A DNA stretch of 64,000 nt, taken from contig NC_010125.1 in the NCBI RefSeq assembly GCF_000067045.1, forward strand, positions 88,001-152,000, in the 5' to 3' direction. The position numbers and the translations under genes were made by a program. How positions within the stretch are numbered: the first letter of the stretch is position 1; every line of letters starts with the position of its first letter. Of this stretch, positions 1-9,177 are shown piece by piece. Under the pieces are notes generated by a model, which was not told the origin of the DNA, made no database searches, and saw only the letters and a program-made list of their open reading frames with translations. The DNA is from Gluconacetobacter diazotrophicus PA1 5. GTDB taxonomy: Bacteria > Pseudomonadota > Alphaproteobacteria > Acetobacterales > Acetobacteraceae.

Positions 1-77
1 CAGAGGCGCAACTGATCCTCGATCGAGGCGTCGCGCTGGTTATCGGATGAGTAGCGGGCGTAGAGCGCGACTTTCAC
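1..77 (-). CDS. Serine site-specific recombinase, N-terminal fragment cut by the window edge
   Basis: Reading the minus strand from a GTG at 77 gives VKVALYARYSSDNQRDASIE and a few more residues before the left edge. ALYARYSSDNQ followed by S-I-E-DQ is the hallmark N-terminus of serine recombinases (resolvase/invertase family); the serine of the YARYSS motif is the usual nucleophile. A GGGAGATAG ribosome site lies upstream of the GTG. Such enzymes catalyse integration, excision or resolution of mobile elements, so this could be the element's own recombinase. Only about 25 codons are visible, so subtype and intactness cannot be judged. Confidence 0.8.
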   Translation of the reverse strand, partial: MKVALYARYSSDNQRDASIEDQLRL

Positions 78-89
78 AATCCTATCTCC

Positions 90-284
90 CTAGTCCTGGA
101 GATCGCGTCGCCGCGCGGCCTCCACTTCAGCGTTGACGAAATCCCGTGCGGCCTGACGGGCCAGAAGCCGGACCAGACTGACCAGCCGAGGATCGGCTTC
201 ACTGCGTAATGGTGTCACGTTGGCGTCCGGGGCGTCGAGAACGAGCCGCACCCTGTCCGCTATCGTATCGCGTTGGCGTGCCAT
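90..284 (-). CDS. Small conserved-looking protein (64 aa) upstream of the recombinase
   Basis: MARQRDTIADRVRLVLDAPD begins a 64-residue soluble, charged protein ending 12 bases before the recombinase GTG, so the two are probably one operon. The start is chosen at 284 because GGACGGGAAG sits just upstream; longer in-frame starts add a low-complexity Ser/Pro-rich stretch with no ribosome site. The C-terminal half (LVSLVRLLARQAARDFVNAE) looks helical. I do not recognise a named family. Its position suggests an accessory to the recombinase, but that is inference from adjacency. Confidence 0.6.
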   Translation of the reverse strand: MARQRDTIADRVRLVLDAPDANVTPLRSEADPRLVSLVRLLARQAARDFVNAEVEAARRRDLQD

Positions 285-465
285 CTTCCCGTCCTTTCTG
301 CATGGATCTGTGAGTGGTTCTGACAGCACTGTGGAGGTCGAATGGAGGATGTGTGAACAGAAAAATACGCGGAAACAGGGAGATGGATCGTGCGGAGAGG
401 GCTTTGGGATGGTCGCGAACATTCGCGGCTATCGTGGTCGGCACTATCACAAAATGGTGATGTCG

Positions 466-480
466 CGACTATAATAGTCG
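466..480. promoter_or_regulatory. 15-bp operator-like palindrome CGACTATAATAGTCG containing a -10 (copy 1)
   Basis: Perfect 7-1-7 palindrome whose centre reads TATAAT on the plus strand. The same palindrome with central T occurs at 17030-17044 in front of the XRE regulator, sharing outside bases as well (CGC before, TA after). This copy lies between the leftward recombinase operon and rightward parB, about 180-200 bases from each start. It is a candidate binding site for the XRE protein at 17087. Confidence 0.65.
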
Positions 481-617
481 TAGTTTGCTGTGGAACGCAT
501 CGACTCGCGGATGAACTGAGGCAGATATAGCTTCCGTAACGCCGTGTCCGTGCCATTCCGTGGAAGCGATCCGGCGTCTGGTGGGGCCGGAAGAGAGGAA
601 GAGGGAAGTGGGGTTTT

Positions 618-664
618 CGTGACGGATTCAGGGGTGGGAGAGAGGCTTCCGCCCGTCCGTCACG
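618..664 (+). promoter_or_regulatory. Leader hairpin abutting the parB ribosome-binding site
   Basis: CGTGACGGA (618-626) and TCCGTCACG (656-664) are perfect 9-bp arms. The interior can also pair partly (GGGTGGGAG with CTTCCGCCC, using G-U). The right arm ends at the first G of the GGAG ribosome site (664-667) of the ATG at 677, so folding could modulate translation start. The inverted repeat is seen directly; a regulatory role is inference. Confidence 0.45.
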
Positions 665-676
665 GAGTGTCCTGCC

Positions 677-2734
677 ATGGCGAGCGCCATCCAGAAAATC
701 GCCCTCAATGCGTCCCGTGATATCCCCTTCAACAAGCTGGTGCTGTCGCAGTCCAATGTGCGGCGTGTGAAGTCCGGTCTGTCGATCGAGGAACTGGCCG
801 CCGATATCGAACGTCGTGGGCTGCTCCAGAGCCTGAACGTCCGGCCCATTCTTGACGATGCCGGTGTCGAGACCGGTACCTATGAGGTGCCGGCCGGTGG
901 TCGCCGCTTCCGCGCCCTTGAACTGCTGGTGAAGCAGAAGAAACTGGCGAAGACCGCCTCTGTGCCCTGCATCGTGCGCGAGGCCGGATCGTCCATTCTC
1001 GCCGAGGATGATTCCCTGGCCGAAAACGTCCAGCGCGTGGCCCTGCACCCGCTGGACCAGTTTCGTGCCTTTCGTGACATGCTGGAAAAAGGCATGTCCG
1101 AGGAAGAAATCGCCGCCGCGTTCTTCGTCGTGCCCACCGTGGTCAAGCAGCGTCTGCGCCTGATGACTGTGTCCGACAGACTGCTTGAGATCTATGAGCA
1201 GGATGGCATGAAGCTCGACCAGTTGATGGCGTTTTCCATCAGCGATGACCACACCCGTCAGGAACAGGTCTGGGAGATTATTGCCCAGAGCCACAATCGC
1301 GAACCGTACGTCATCCGCCGTATGCTGACGGAGAAGACCGTGCGGGCGTCGGATCGCCGGGTGCGCTTCGTCGGGTTGGACGCCTATCTTGCCGCCGGTG
1401 GTCCCGTCATGCGTGACCTGTTCGAGGCAGACGATGGCGGCTGGCTGCAGGATCCGACCCTGCTCGACCAGTTGGTGATGGAAAAATTGCAGGAGGCGGC
1501 CGAACAGGTCCGCGCCGAAGGCTGGAAATGGGTCGAAACGGCGCTGTCCTTCCCTTGGGGGCACACACGGCAATTCGTGGAGATCGATGGTGTGCCGGCT
1601 GTGCTCTCGGAAGAAGACGCCGCACGCCTAACCGCGCTGCACAGCGAGCAGGAAACGATCGAGGCGGAATACGCGCAGGCCGATGAATTTCCCGAAGACA
1701 TCGATACCCGGCTGGGCGAGATCGAGCAGGCCATCGAGGCGCTGGAAGAACGCCCCGTGTCCTTCGATCCGGTGGACATGCAGCGAGCCGGCGCCTTTGT
1801 CAGTCTCGATACCGACGGCACGTTGCTGGTCGATCGGGGCTTTGTTCTGCCCGAGGATATGCCGGCGGAGCCCGAGGAGGGGCACGATGAGTCCGACGGA
1901 TATGATGACGCGGTCGTCTATCACAGCGCGGGTGACGACGGCGAAGGGGAAGGGAGGGAAGACGCACCCGACGCCGAGCCCGAGGAGGAAGACGGACTGA
2001 AGCCGCTTTCCGACCGCCTGCTGACCGAACTGACAGCCTGGCGCACGCTGGCGCTGCGGGATGCGTTTGCCGGAAATCCCCATGTCGCGCTGACCGAATT
2101 CCTGCATACACTGGTGCGAGACATCTACTGGCAGACGCCGGGGGCCGACTGCCTTGAGGCTTATGTTCGGGAAATCTCCCTGCCGGTCCATTCCCCCGAC
2201 ATGCCGGGCAGCCTGCCGGCTCATGCGCTGCGCCAGCGCAACGAGGGCTGGAAGCACGATCTGCCGGAGGATGAAGACGCCCTGTGGCGCTGGATCGACG
2301 GACTGGACGACACCAGCCGTCTGGCCCTGCTGGCGCATTGCCTGTCTTTCGGGATCAACGCGCTGCATGAATCGTCCCATGGCCCGTCCCTGGCACGCAG
2401 CGTCAGGGAACGGCTGGCGCGAGCCGACCGCCTCGCCACTGCGCTTACGCTTGATCTGGTCGAAGCGGGCTGGCAACCGACGGTGGAGAACTATCTGGGC
2501 CGCGTCACCAAGGCCCGTATTCTCGAAGCCGTACGCGAGGCGCGGGGAATTGAGGCAGCCGAGCGTATCGCACATCTGAAAAAGAACGACATGGCGCAGG
2601 CGGCCGAAAGGCTGCTTGAGGGCGCCGGCTGGCTGCCTGAGGCTCTGCGGACGAAAGGACTGTCTGCGCAGATGAAAACTGATGAAGTCCCTGATTACTC
2701 AGCAGACGGGCATGCCGCGGTCGCTGCGGAATAG
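677..2734 (+). CDS. Large ParB/Spo0J-domain protein (685 aa)
   Basis: N-terminal ParB nuclease-like domain: SIEELAADIERRG (residues ~36-48), the GGRRFRAL box (74-81) and LAENVQR (114-120), followed by a helix-turn-helix (about 140-165, EEEIAAAFFVVPTVVKQRL). A very acidic linker (roughly 395-440) separates it from a large C-terminal region I cannot assign. At 685 residues it is about twice the length of a canonical partition ParB, as is common for the ParB-like proteins of alphaproteobacterial plasmids and ICEs. It is 24 kb from parA and is therefore not the usual parAB pair. It is single-gene with its own terminator. A role in DNA binding or CTP-dependent partition, or as a leading-region protein, is inference. 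Confidence 0.85.
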   Translation: MASAIQKIALNASRDIPFNKLVLSQSNVRRVKSGLSIEELAADIERRGLLQSLNVRPILDDAGVETGTYEVPAGGRRFRALELLVKQKKLAKTASVPCIVREAGSSILAEDDSLAENVQRVALHPLDQFRAFRDMLEKGMSEEEIAAAFFVVPTVVKQRLRLMTVSDRLLEIYEQDGMKLDQLMAFSISDDHTRQEQVWEIIAQSHNREPYVIRRMLTEKTVRASDRRVRFVGLDAYLAAGGPVMRDLFEADDGGWLQDPTLLDQLVMEKLQEAAEQVRAEGWKWVETALSFPWGHTRQFVEIDGVPAVLSEEDAARLTALHSEQETIEAEYAQADEFPEDIDTRLGEIEQAIEALEERPVSFDPVDMQRAGAFVSLDTDGTLLVDRGFVLPEDMPAEPEEGHDESDGYDDAVVYHSAGDDGEGEGREDAPDAEPEEEDGLKPLSDRLLTELTAWRTLALRDAFAGNPHVALTEFLHTLVRDIYWQTPGADCLEAYVREISLPVHSPDMPGSLPAHALRQRNEGWKHDLPEDEDALWRWIDGLDDTSRLALLAHCLSFGINALHESSHGPSLARSVRERLARADRLATALTLDLVEAGWQPTVENYLGRVTKARILEAVREARGIEAAERIAHLKKNDMAQAAERLLEGAGWLPEALRTKGLSAQMKTDEVPDYSADGHAAVAAE

Positions 2735-2754
2735 CATTTCCCTGAATGAAAATG

Positions 2755-2786
2755 GCGGCTTCCGGTCTCCGGGAGCCGCTTTTTTT
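2755..2786 (+). terminator. Rho-independent terminator of parB
   Basis: An 11-bp stem with one mismatch (GCGGCTTCCGG / CCGGGAGCCGC) and a 3-base loop is followed by a run of seven T. It starts 21 bases after the parB stop. It separates parB from the leftward stress cargo. Confidence 0.85.
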
Positions 2787-2931
2787 CATGCTGTCATGCT
2801 ACTCGGCAGTGCTTCTGCTTCCGCCCTCATTCCCGACGTGGAGTCTCCCAAGCAGATGACCGTAGCGCGGATATCTGCGGGGTTGTTTCCTCAGGCCGAA
2901 TTTATGACGTAGGGATGAACGCCAAACAATC

Positions 2932-4401
2932 TTAATCTCCTGCTCGTTCGGCGAGCACACCTTCCTTTACCCGTGCTCCGATCGTCTCGTCGATCTTCGA
3001 CCAGTATTCGAACACCCTCGACAAAACAGGTTCCTCAACGCCCTGCAACACATGCCCGACGATATTGCTCACCAGACGGTCACGCGCCGCATCGTCCATC
3101 ACGCGGTTGACCAGCGCATGGGCCTGGCTGAAATCGTCATCGTCCGGCCGAAGCGTATACGCCGCACGTACGAATTCGCCGTCCGCTGCCCAGACCGCAT
3201 TCTCGGGGAAACGCTGCCTGTCAGCCGCGGGACCACCTTTGGAGTTTGGCACATAGGCCGGGTCATGCGCGTCACGCATCCGCATGGCGCCCCCCTTGGT
3301 GTAGCCATGGACCGGACATTTCGGCGCGTTGACCGGAATCTGCTTATAGTTCACGCCCAACCGCGCCCGATGTGCATCCGCATAGGCGAACGAACGCCCC
3401 AGCAGCATCTTGTCGGGTGACAGTCCGGTTCCCGGCACGAAATTGTTCGGCTCGAATGCGACCTGCTCGATCTGGGAGTGGAAATCCGTCGGGTTCCGGT
3501 CGAGCGTCAGCTTGCCGACCTCAATCAGCGGATATTCGCCCTGCGGCCAGACCTTGGTCAGGTCGAACGGGTTGATGCGATAGGTCTTCGCGTCCTCATA
3601 CGGCATGATCTGCATCTTGAGCGTCCAGCTCGGATGCTCGCCACGTTTGATCGCCGTATAGAGATCGCGCCGGTGATAATCGGCATCCGCGCCCGCAAGC
3701 TGACCTGCCTGCTCCTGCGTCAGGCACTTGATGCCCTGATCGGTCTTGAAGTGATACTTCACCCAGAACCGCTCGCCAGCCGCATTCACCCATAGATAGG
3801 TGTGGCTGGAAAACCCATCCATGTGGCGCCAGCTTGCCGGGATGCCACGGTCGCCCATCAGCCATGTCACCTGATGCGCGGTCTCCGGGCTCAATGTCCA
3901 GAAATCCCACTGCATGTCGTTGTCGCGCAGGCCGTTATCCACACGGCGCTTCTGCGAATGGATGAAATGCTGGAATTTCAGCGGATCGCGCACGAAGAAG
4001 ACCGGCGTGTTATTGCCGACCATGTCGAAATTGCCGTCCTCCGTATAGAATTTCAGGGCAAATCCACGCGGATCGCGCCACGTATCCGGGCTTCCGGCCT
4101 CTCCCGCCACGGTCGAGAAGCGCGCGACGACCTCCGTCCTCGCGCCCGGTTGCAGGAATTTGGCGCAGGTATACCGGCTGACATCGTGGGTGACTTCGAA
4201 CCGACCGAACGCGCCGCTGCCTTTGGCATGGGGCTGACGGTCGGGGATCATCTCACGATTGAATGCCGCTATCTGCTCGATCAGGTAGTGATCGTGCAGC
4301 AGGATCGGGCCATCGGCACCGACAGTCAGCGAATGCTCGTCGCTGGAGACGGGAATGCCGGACTCCGTCGTATGATATGCTGTTGTCTGCTCAGTCGTCA
4401 T
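2932..4401 (-). CDS. Haem catalase (clade 3 type, 489 aa)
   Basis: Decomposes hydrogen peroxide to water and oxygen, normally in the cytoplasm. The distal-site motif [10 protein letters not shown] places the catalytic His at residue 58. [12 protein letters not shown] carries the active-site Asn, and [10 protein letters not shown] carries the proximal haem-ligand Tyr. The length matches small-subunit catalases (about 480-500). The start at 4401 (MTTEQ) has GAAGGAAAC upstream; an upstream in-frame extension lacks one. It is the last gene of a leftward run with the aldehyde dehydrogenase 55 bases upstream, suggesting co-transcription as oxidative-stress cargo. Confidence 0.93.
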   Translation of the reverse strand: MTTEQTTAYHTTESGIPVSSDEHSLTVGADGPILLHDHYLIEQIAAFNREMIPDRQPHAKGSGAFGRFEVTHDVSRYTCAKFLQPGARTEVVARFSTVAGEAGSPDTWRDPRGFALKFYTEDGNFDMVGNNTPVFFVRDPLKFQHFIHSQKRRVDNGLRDNDMQWDFWTLSPETAHQVTWLMGDRGIPASWRHMDGFSSHTYLWVNAAGERFWVKYHFKTDQGIKCLTQEQAGQLAGADADYHRRDLYTAIKRGEHPSWTLKMQIMPYEDAKTYRINPFDLTKVWPQGEYPLIEVGKLTLDRNPTDFHSQIEQVAFEPNNFVPGTGLSPDKMLLGRSFAYADAHRARLGVNYKQIPVNAPKCPVHGYTKGGAMRMRDAHDPAYVPNSKGGPAADRQRFPENAVWAADGEFVRAAYTLRPDDDDFSQAHALVNRVMDDAARDRLVSNIVGHVLQGVEEPVLSRVFEYWSKIDETIGARVKEGVLAERAGD

Positions 4402-4456
4402 GACAGTTTCCTTCGAACGGTTATTCTGAATGTGAATCCGCGCTGACATTCTGTTT

Positions 4457-5890
4457 CTAAACGTGTCGGCGCGATTTTCCAAGCGTCGCGCGCAGGGCAA
4501 TATCGGCCAGACGTCCGAACGGTGCACGCAGCAGGGCGGGTAGGTTCCAGCGGCTCTGGATGAACACGCCCCTGGCATGGCTCATGGTACGAAACCCCTC
4601 GATGCCATGATAGGCGCCTATGCCGCTGGCGCCGATGCCACCGAACGGCAGATCGTCCTGAGCGACGTGTATCATCGTGTTGTTGATGCCGACATTCCCC
4701 GACGTCGTCCGGGCCAGCAGCCTGGCGCAGTCGGCATCGCGCGCACCGAAATAATACAGCGCCAGCGGGCGTGGGCGCGCGTTGATGAAATCGATCGCGT
4801 CGTCCATCGTGCGGTACGTCCGGACCGGCAGGATAGGACCGAAAATCTCCTCCTTCATCACCGCCAGATCGTCCTCAGCGCCGATAACAAGCGTGGGCGT
4901 GAGGGTCCGTTTCCGGGCAGCGTCAGGCCGGGCACCCACCTCGATCACCCGGCCCCCCCGTTGCCGCGCCTCGTCGATCAGCCCCGTCAGGCGCGTGTAA
5001 TGGTGGTCGTTGACGATGGACGAATAATCGGCACTGGTCGGACCATCGGGATAGGACCGGGTCACCGCGCGATCCCAGGAGGTGATGAACGCCTCCAGAT
5101 CGTTTTCATGCACCAGCGCATAATCGGGAGCCACGCAGGTCTGCCCGGCATTGGACAGTTTGCCGAACACGATGCTGTTCATCGCATTGTCGCTGACATG
5201 ACCGCGCGCAACGACGACCGGGCTTTTGCCACCCAGTTCGAGCGTCACGGGAACAAGATTTTCGCTCGCGGCCGCCATGATGTGCCGGCCGACCGAGGTG
5301 CTGCCGGTGAACAGGAGATGGTCGAAGGGCAGTCGGCTGAAGGCTGCGCCCACATCCGGACCGCCCAGCACGACAGCAACTTTCTCGTCGCCAAATGCCT
5401 CGGCCAGCATCATCCGGATCAACGCGCTGGTCCGCGGCGTCGTCTCCGATGGCTTGATCATGACGCGGTTCCCGGCGGCGATGGCCGTTGCCAGCGGGAT
5501 CATGACCAGTGAAAACGGATAGTTCCACGGGGCCATCACGCCGATCACACCCTTCGGCTGATACGTGACATGCGCGCGGCCGCCCTGATAGATCAGGCTC
5601 ACATGCCGCTTCTCCGTCCGCATGAAGCGATGGAGGTTGCGGGTCAGGTAGTCGATGGCCTGCACGACGCCGACCAGTTCCATCAGGTCGGTCTCATGGC
5701 GCGACCTGTGCCCGAAATCGGCGTCGATCGCCTGTTCGATCGCGCAGCGGTGCTCCAGCACGATGGCGCGCAACCGTCGGAGGTCGCGCCGACGCTCCGT
5801 GCGTGTGGGTGGTCCGTCACGCAGGAAGGCAGCCCGTTGCCGATGAAGTGTCTCCGTCATCGCGGCCAAAGGATCGGTGTCTTTCAACAT
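4457..5890 (-). CDS. NAD(P)-dependent aldehyde dehydrogenase, coniferyl-aldehyde-dehydrogenase-like
   Basis: Oxidises aldehydes to acids with NAD(P). The fold is clear: PWNYPFSL (cofactor/substrate entry), [18 protein letters not shown] (Rossmann glycine loop), TLELGGKSP with the general-base Glu, and NAGQTC with the nucleophilic Cys. Overall it resembles the coniferyl/long-chain aldehyde dehydrogenase branch of about 475 residues. I chose ATG at 5890 (477 aa); a GTG at 5938 would add 16 residues. The actual substrate is unknown. In this cluster it plausibly detoxifies reactive aldehydes together with the Old Yellow Enzyme and DJ-1 protein. Confidence 0.9.
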   Translation of the reverse strand: MLKDTDPLAAMTETLHRQRAAFLRDGPPTRTERRRDLRRLRAIVLEHRCAIEQAIDADFGHRSRHETDLMELVGVVQAIDYLTRNLHRFMRTEKRHVSLIYQGGRAHVTYQPKGVIGVMAPWNYPFSLVMIPLATAIAAGNRVMIKPSETTPRTSALIRMMLAEAFGDEKVAVVLGGPDVGAAFSRLPFDHLLFTGSTSVGRHIMAAASENLVPVTLELGGKSPVVVARGHVSDNAMNSIVFGKLSNAGQTCVAPDYALVHENDLEAFITSWDRAVTRSYPDGPTSADYSSIVNDHHYTRLTGLIDEARQRGGRVIEVGARPDAARKRTLTPTLVIGAEDDLAVMKEEIFGPILPVRTYRTMDDAIDFINARPRPLALYYFGARDADCARLLARTTSGNVGINNTMIHVAQDDLPFGGIGASGIGAYHGIEGFRTMSHARGVFIQSRWNLPALLRAPFGRLADIALRATLGKSRRHV

Positions 5891-5969
5891 GGCTGTCACG
5901 TCACCCGAAACGAGGGGCAGGCGGCGCATCGGTGCCACCCGCGATGGTCAGACAATGATGAGGCGACCC

Positions 5970-6806
5970 TCACCCCGTGATGAAGGCCAGGATATCGGCG
6001 TTGATCGTGTCGGCATGGGTCGTGTGCATGCCGTGCGGATAGCCGGGGTAAATCTTCAGCACACTGCCGGCGATCAACTGATGCTGGAGCAGAGCCGCGT
6101 TCCTGTAGGGAACCACCTGGTCGTCGTCGCCCTGCAGGACGAGGGTCGGCACCGTGATCGCCTTCAAATCTTCGGTCTGGTCTGTTTCCGAGAAGGCCTT
6201 GATACCTTCATAATGCGCCTTGGCGCTGCCCATCATACCCTGCCGCCACCAGTTGCGGATCGTGCCTTCCGAGATCGCAGCACCCGGCCGGTTGAAGCCG
6301 TAGAACGGTCCGGTCGGGACATCGAGGAAGAACTGCGCGCGGTTGGCGGCAAGCCCGGCCCGCAGGCCGTCCAGCACCTCGATCGGCGCGCCTTCGGGAC
6401 TGCGATCGGTCTTGACCATCAGGGGCGGTACGGAACTGACCAGCACCGCCTTCGCGACGCGCCCCTGCGGCTGCCCGAAGCGCGCGACATAGCGTGCGAC
6501 CTGACCGCCGCCGGTGGAATGACCGACATGGACGACGTTCTTCAGGTCGAGATGTTCGACCACGGCCGAGGCATCGGCCGCGTAATGGTCCATGTCGTGC
6601 CCCTCGCTGACCTGCGTCGACCGTCCGTGGCCGCGCCGGTCATGGGCGATGACCCGAAACCCCTTGGACAGGAAGAACAGCATCTGCGCGTCCCAGTCGT
6701 CGGCGCTGAGCGGCCAGCCATGATGGAACATGATCGGCTGCGCGTCCTTTGCGCCCCAGTCCTTGTAGAAGATTTCTACGCCGTCTTGTGTGGTGACGAA
6801 TGGCAT
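5970..6806 (-). CDS. Alpha/beta hydrolase, non-haem chloroperoxidase-like
   Basis: 278-residue alpha/beta hydrolase. The nucleophile elbow GHSTGGG puts Ser at 97, GDDDQVVPY supplies the acid near 228, and YPHGMH supplies the His at 258. HHGWPLSADDW and DRRGHGRS are typical of cofactor-free haloperoxidases/perhydrolases. Family members hydrolyse esters and can form peracids; halogenation is a side activity. The start is set by GGAG eight bases upstream of ATG 6806. It lies between the aldehyde dehydrogenase and the acetoacetate-decarboxylase-like gene, all leftward. Confidence 0.88.
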   Translation of the reverse strand: MPFVTTQDGVEIFYKDWGAKDAQPIMFHHGWPLSADDWDAQMLFFLSKGFRVIAHDRRGHGRSTQVSEGHDMDHYAADASAVVEHLDLKNVVHVGHSTGGGQVARYVARFGQPQGRVAKAVLVSSVPPLMVKTDRSPEGAPIEVLDGLRAGLAANRAQFFLDVPTGPFYGFNRPGAAISEGTIRNWWRQGMMGSAKAHYEGIKAFSETDQTEDLKAITVPTLVLQGDDDQVVPYRNAALLQHQLIAGSVLKIYPGYPHGMHTTHADTINADILAFITG

Positions 6807-6858
6807 GTCGGTAACTCCAGTATGGTGGGTTGATGAAGGGTACGCCGGACTCAGCTTG

Positions 6859-7773
6859 TCATGTAAATCCGGGTGCACTCAGCCTTTCGGGCATGTTCAG
6901 CACGAACTGGGCATCGCGGACGACATCCAACCGAAGCATTTTCGAAACGCCCAGTCCCGTCAGAAGATCGCTCAGCGGGCCGCCCTGGCGCGACAGGGTG
7001 ACGTCATTGGGAAGCAGACGCTGCGCGAAAGAGAGTGTGTTCGAGCGCACGACGGTCCGATGCCAGACGCCGTCGATTTTATGGATCATCGTGTTCGCGC
7101 CCATATGCGACTGCGACGGGATGTTCTCAAAACGGGGACGTGGCGCGCGGAGCAGCAGGTCCGGCGTGCCGTCAGGCGCCAGAACGGACGCCACGATATC
7201 CCCGCCGATCGTCAGCGAAATACCGGCCAGCCATTTGGGAAGCTGATAGCCGGCAATCCCGCGCACGCGTGCGATCTCGGTGGTGACGGGAAGCGCCAGG
7301 ACATGGGCGAAAAAGCTCCGGCGCCGGATGGAGGCACCAAGCTCCATCGCCTGTGGGCCGCACGCGCAGGGCCTGCGTACGACGATCGCAACGGAGGCCT
7401 CGTTATAGGGGTCGTTGTCGCATACGGCATAATTGAAGACCGTGACGGCGACCAGCCCATGCCCCGGCCAGGCGCGCAGCGGTTCGAGCGGTTCGGGAAG
7501 GATTGCCCTCAGCCGGCTCAGAGGAGCGGCCATCAGCAGTTGCACGCTGCTGGCGCGATAGTAGAAATTCGGTGCCCAGACCGGTCCGATCCGCGATTGG
7601 ACCTGTCCTTTCGGAATACGCCGGAAGAAGTCGATATTACCGGCTGCCGGATCGCGCGCGACCACGTCCAGATCCGGGTTCGAACGAAACCGGTCATAAT
7701 AGCCGCCTTTGATGACGGGCACCGTGTAGGGACCGAATTCCACCTCTGTGACGGGATCGTTCATTCCGCTCAC
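6859..7773 (-). CDS. Acetoacetate decarboxylase family protein (304 aa)
   Basis: Matches the acetoacetate decarboxylase fold in pattern: a conserved barrel with GYQLPKWLAGI, where the Lys sits in the position of the Schiff-base lysine of true decarboxylases. Whether it decarboxylates acetoacetate is uncertain; many family members act on other keto acids. The start overlaps the stop of the upstream Old Yellow Enzyme gene by four bases, so the two are translationally coupled and probably work together on an enone/keto substrate. No signal peptide is seen. Confidence 0.82.
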   Translation of the reverse strand: MSGMNDPVTEVEFGPYTVPVIKGGYYDRFRSNPDLDVVARDPAAGNIDFFRRIPKGQVQSRIGPVWAPNFYYRASSVQLLMAAPLSRLRAILPEPLEPLRAWPGHGLVAVTVFNYAVCDNDPYNEASVAIVVRRPCACGPQAMELGASIRRRSFFAHVLALPVTTEIARVRGIAGYQLPKWLAGISLTIGGDIVASVLAPDGTPDLLLRAPRPRFENIPSQSHMGANTMIHKIDGVWHRTVVRSNTLSFAQRLLPNDVTLSRQGGPLSDLLTGLGVSKMLRLDVVRDAQFVLNMPERLSAPGFT

Positions 7774-9080
7774 TCCTTTCCGGCAAAAACCGCCGCGGTG
7801 CGCTCAGGTGCAGGGCATTCAGGCTTTCTGGCGCCCACGCGCGAAACAGGCCGGGAGGACGCCATCCAGGCGCGATACGCCCGCGCCTGCCGGCGCGCTG
7901 CCAACTGGGCCAGCAGGAAAGCGACGAGTGGCGATATGCCCGGCCTGGTGGCACGCCCCGTGGCCAGCCGGACGAGCTGATAACGCACCGCCGCCATCAG
8001 GGCTGCCGAGGCGAGCGGCTTGTTCTTCCAGGTGATCGGCTTCAGCGCGGGGGCGTCACCATGCCCGTTCTGCCACCGGCGCGGCAGGGCGGGTTCGATC
8101 GCCAGCGCCGTCGCCATACCTGCCATCGCGATGCCGTCGGCCACGACGCGCTCTGCCACGTCCTGCCGCCGGATGCCGCCGGTCACCATGAGCGGCATCG
8201 TGGCGACGGTGGCGATGTCTTTGGCGAAATCGAGGAAATAGGCTTCCCGCGCCAGGGTGCGTTCGTCGCGAGAGGACCCCATCATCGCGGGCGCTTCGTA
8301 ACTGCCGCCGGACAGTTCCACGAGATCGACGCCGAGACCGTCGAGCATCCGGACGACGGCTCGGGCGTCGTCGGGCGAGAAGCCGCCGCGCTGGAAATCG
8401 GCCGAGTTGAGTTTCACCGATACCGCGAAATCCGGTCGCAGGGACGACCGCACGCCCCGCACGATATCGAGCAGCAGGCGAGCGCGGTTTTCGAGGCTGC
8501 CGCCCCACTGGTCCGTGCGCCGGTTGCTCAGCGGGGAGAGAAACTGGCTGAGCAGGTAGCCATGCGCCGCATGAATCTCGACCCCATCGAAGCCCGCACG
8601 CTCGGCCAGGCCGGCCGTGTGGATGAAGCGGCGGGTGACATCGGCGATATCGTCCGCCCTCATGGCACGTGGAACAGGGAACATCTTCGACTGCCGGCCC
8701 AGATCGAGAGGGATAGCAGACGGTGCAAGCGTTTCCTGCGCCATGCTGGCAGGCATCTGCCGCCCCGGATGATTGATCTGCATCCAGATCTGGCCGCCAC
8801 CAGACCGGGCTGTCGTGGCCCAGTCCTGAAAACGGTCGAGATGCTGCGCGTCCTGAAGCACCACCCCAGCCGGACCGGTCATGGCCCGTGCATCCACCAT
8901 CACGTTGCCGGTGATGATCAGGCCCGCGCCGCCCTCCGCCCAGGCCCGGTAGAGACGGATCAGCCCTTCGGATGGCGCGTGGTCGGCGTCTGCCATGTTC
9001 TCTTCCATGGCGGCCTTGGCGATACGATTGGTGATGACGGTGCCATTGGGCAGGGTCAGAGGGGAAAACAGGGACATCAA
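7770..9080 (-). CDS. Old Yellow Enzyme-like NADH:flavin oxidoreductase
   Basis: FMN-dependent ene-reductase family. It shows LTLPNGTVITNRI near the start, MQINHPGRQ, EIHAAHGYLLSQFLSP with the substrate-binding His pair, and RTDQWGGSLENRARL. It lacks the C-terminal FAD/NAD half of 2,4-dienoyl-CoA reductases, but at 436 residues it carries about 70 extra C-terminal residues of unclear role. It is divergent from the MerR gene with a dyad operator between them, so it is probably the regulator's main target. The likely role is reduction of electrophilic enones or quinones during stress; the substrate is not known. Confidence 0.88.
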   Translation of the reverse strand: MMSLFSPLTLPNGTVITNRIAKAAMEENMADADHAPSEGLIRLYRAWAEGGAGLIITGNVMVDARAMTGPAGVVLQDAQHLDRFQDWATTARSGGGQIWMQINHPGRQMPASMAQETLAPSAIPLDLGRQSKMFPVPRAMRADDIADVTRRFIHTAGLAERAGFDGVEIHAAHGYLLSQFLSPLSNRRTDQWGGSLENRARLLLDIVRGVRSSLRPDFAVSVKLNSADFQRGGFSPDDARAVVRMLDGLGVDLVELSGGSYEAPAMMGSSRDERTLAREAYFLDFAKDIATVATMPLMVTGGIRRQDVAERVVADGIAMAGMATALAIEPALPRRWQNGHGDAPALKPITWKNKPLASAALMAAVRYQLVRLATGRATRPGISPLVAFLLAQLAARRQARAYRAWMASSRPVSRVGARKPECPAPERTAAVFAGKE

Positions 9081-9131
9081 TCCAGCTCCATGAGGCCGAC
9101 TCCGTGAGGAACACTCTGGTCAGAGCGTGAC

Positions 9132-9149
9132 ATTAAAGGTAACTTTAAG
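9132..9149. promoter_or_regulatory. MerR-type dyad operator between OYE and merR
   Basis: ATTAAAGGTAACTTTAAG is a near-perfect dyad (TTAAAG-GTAA-CTTTAA) matching the CTTAAAGTtaACTTTAAG style of AdhR/NmlR-like MerR regulators. TTGACC on the minus strand (9149-9154) abuts it as a possible -35. I see no convincing -10, so the exact promoter is unsettled. Confidence 0.6.
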
Positions 9150-9177
9150 GTCAAGGATCATCTTCGGGAGACGGAGC

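Noticed and set aside
260-1573. Long minus-strand frame (437 codons) opposite parB
   Set aside because: Antisense shadow in high-GC DNA; the plus strand holds a clear ParB protein with its own ribosome site and terminator.
677-2734. Calling the ParB-domain gene the partition partner of parA
   Set aside because: It is 24 kb away, about twice normal length, with its own terminator; the adjacent RHH gene is a better positional candidate.
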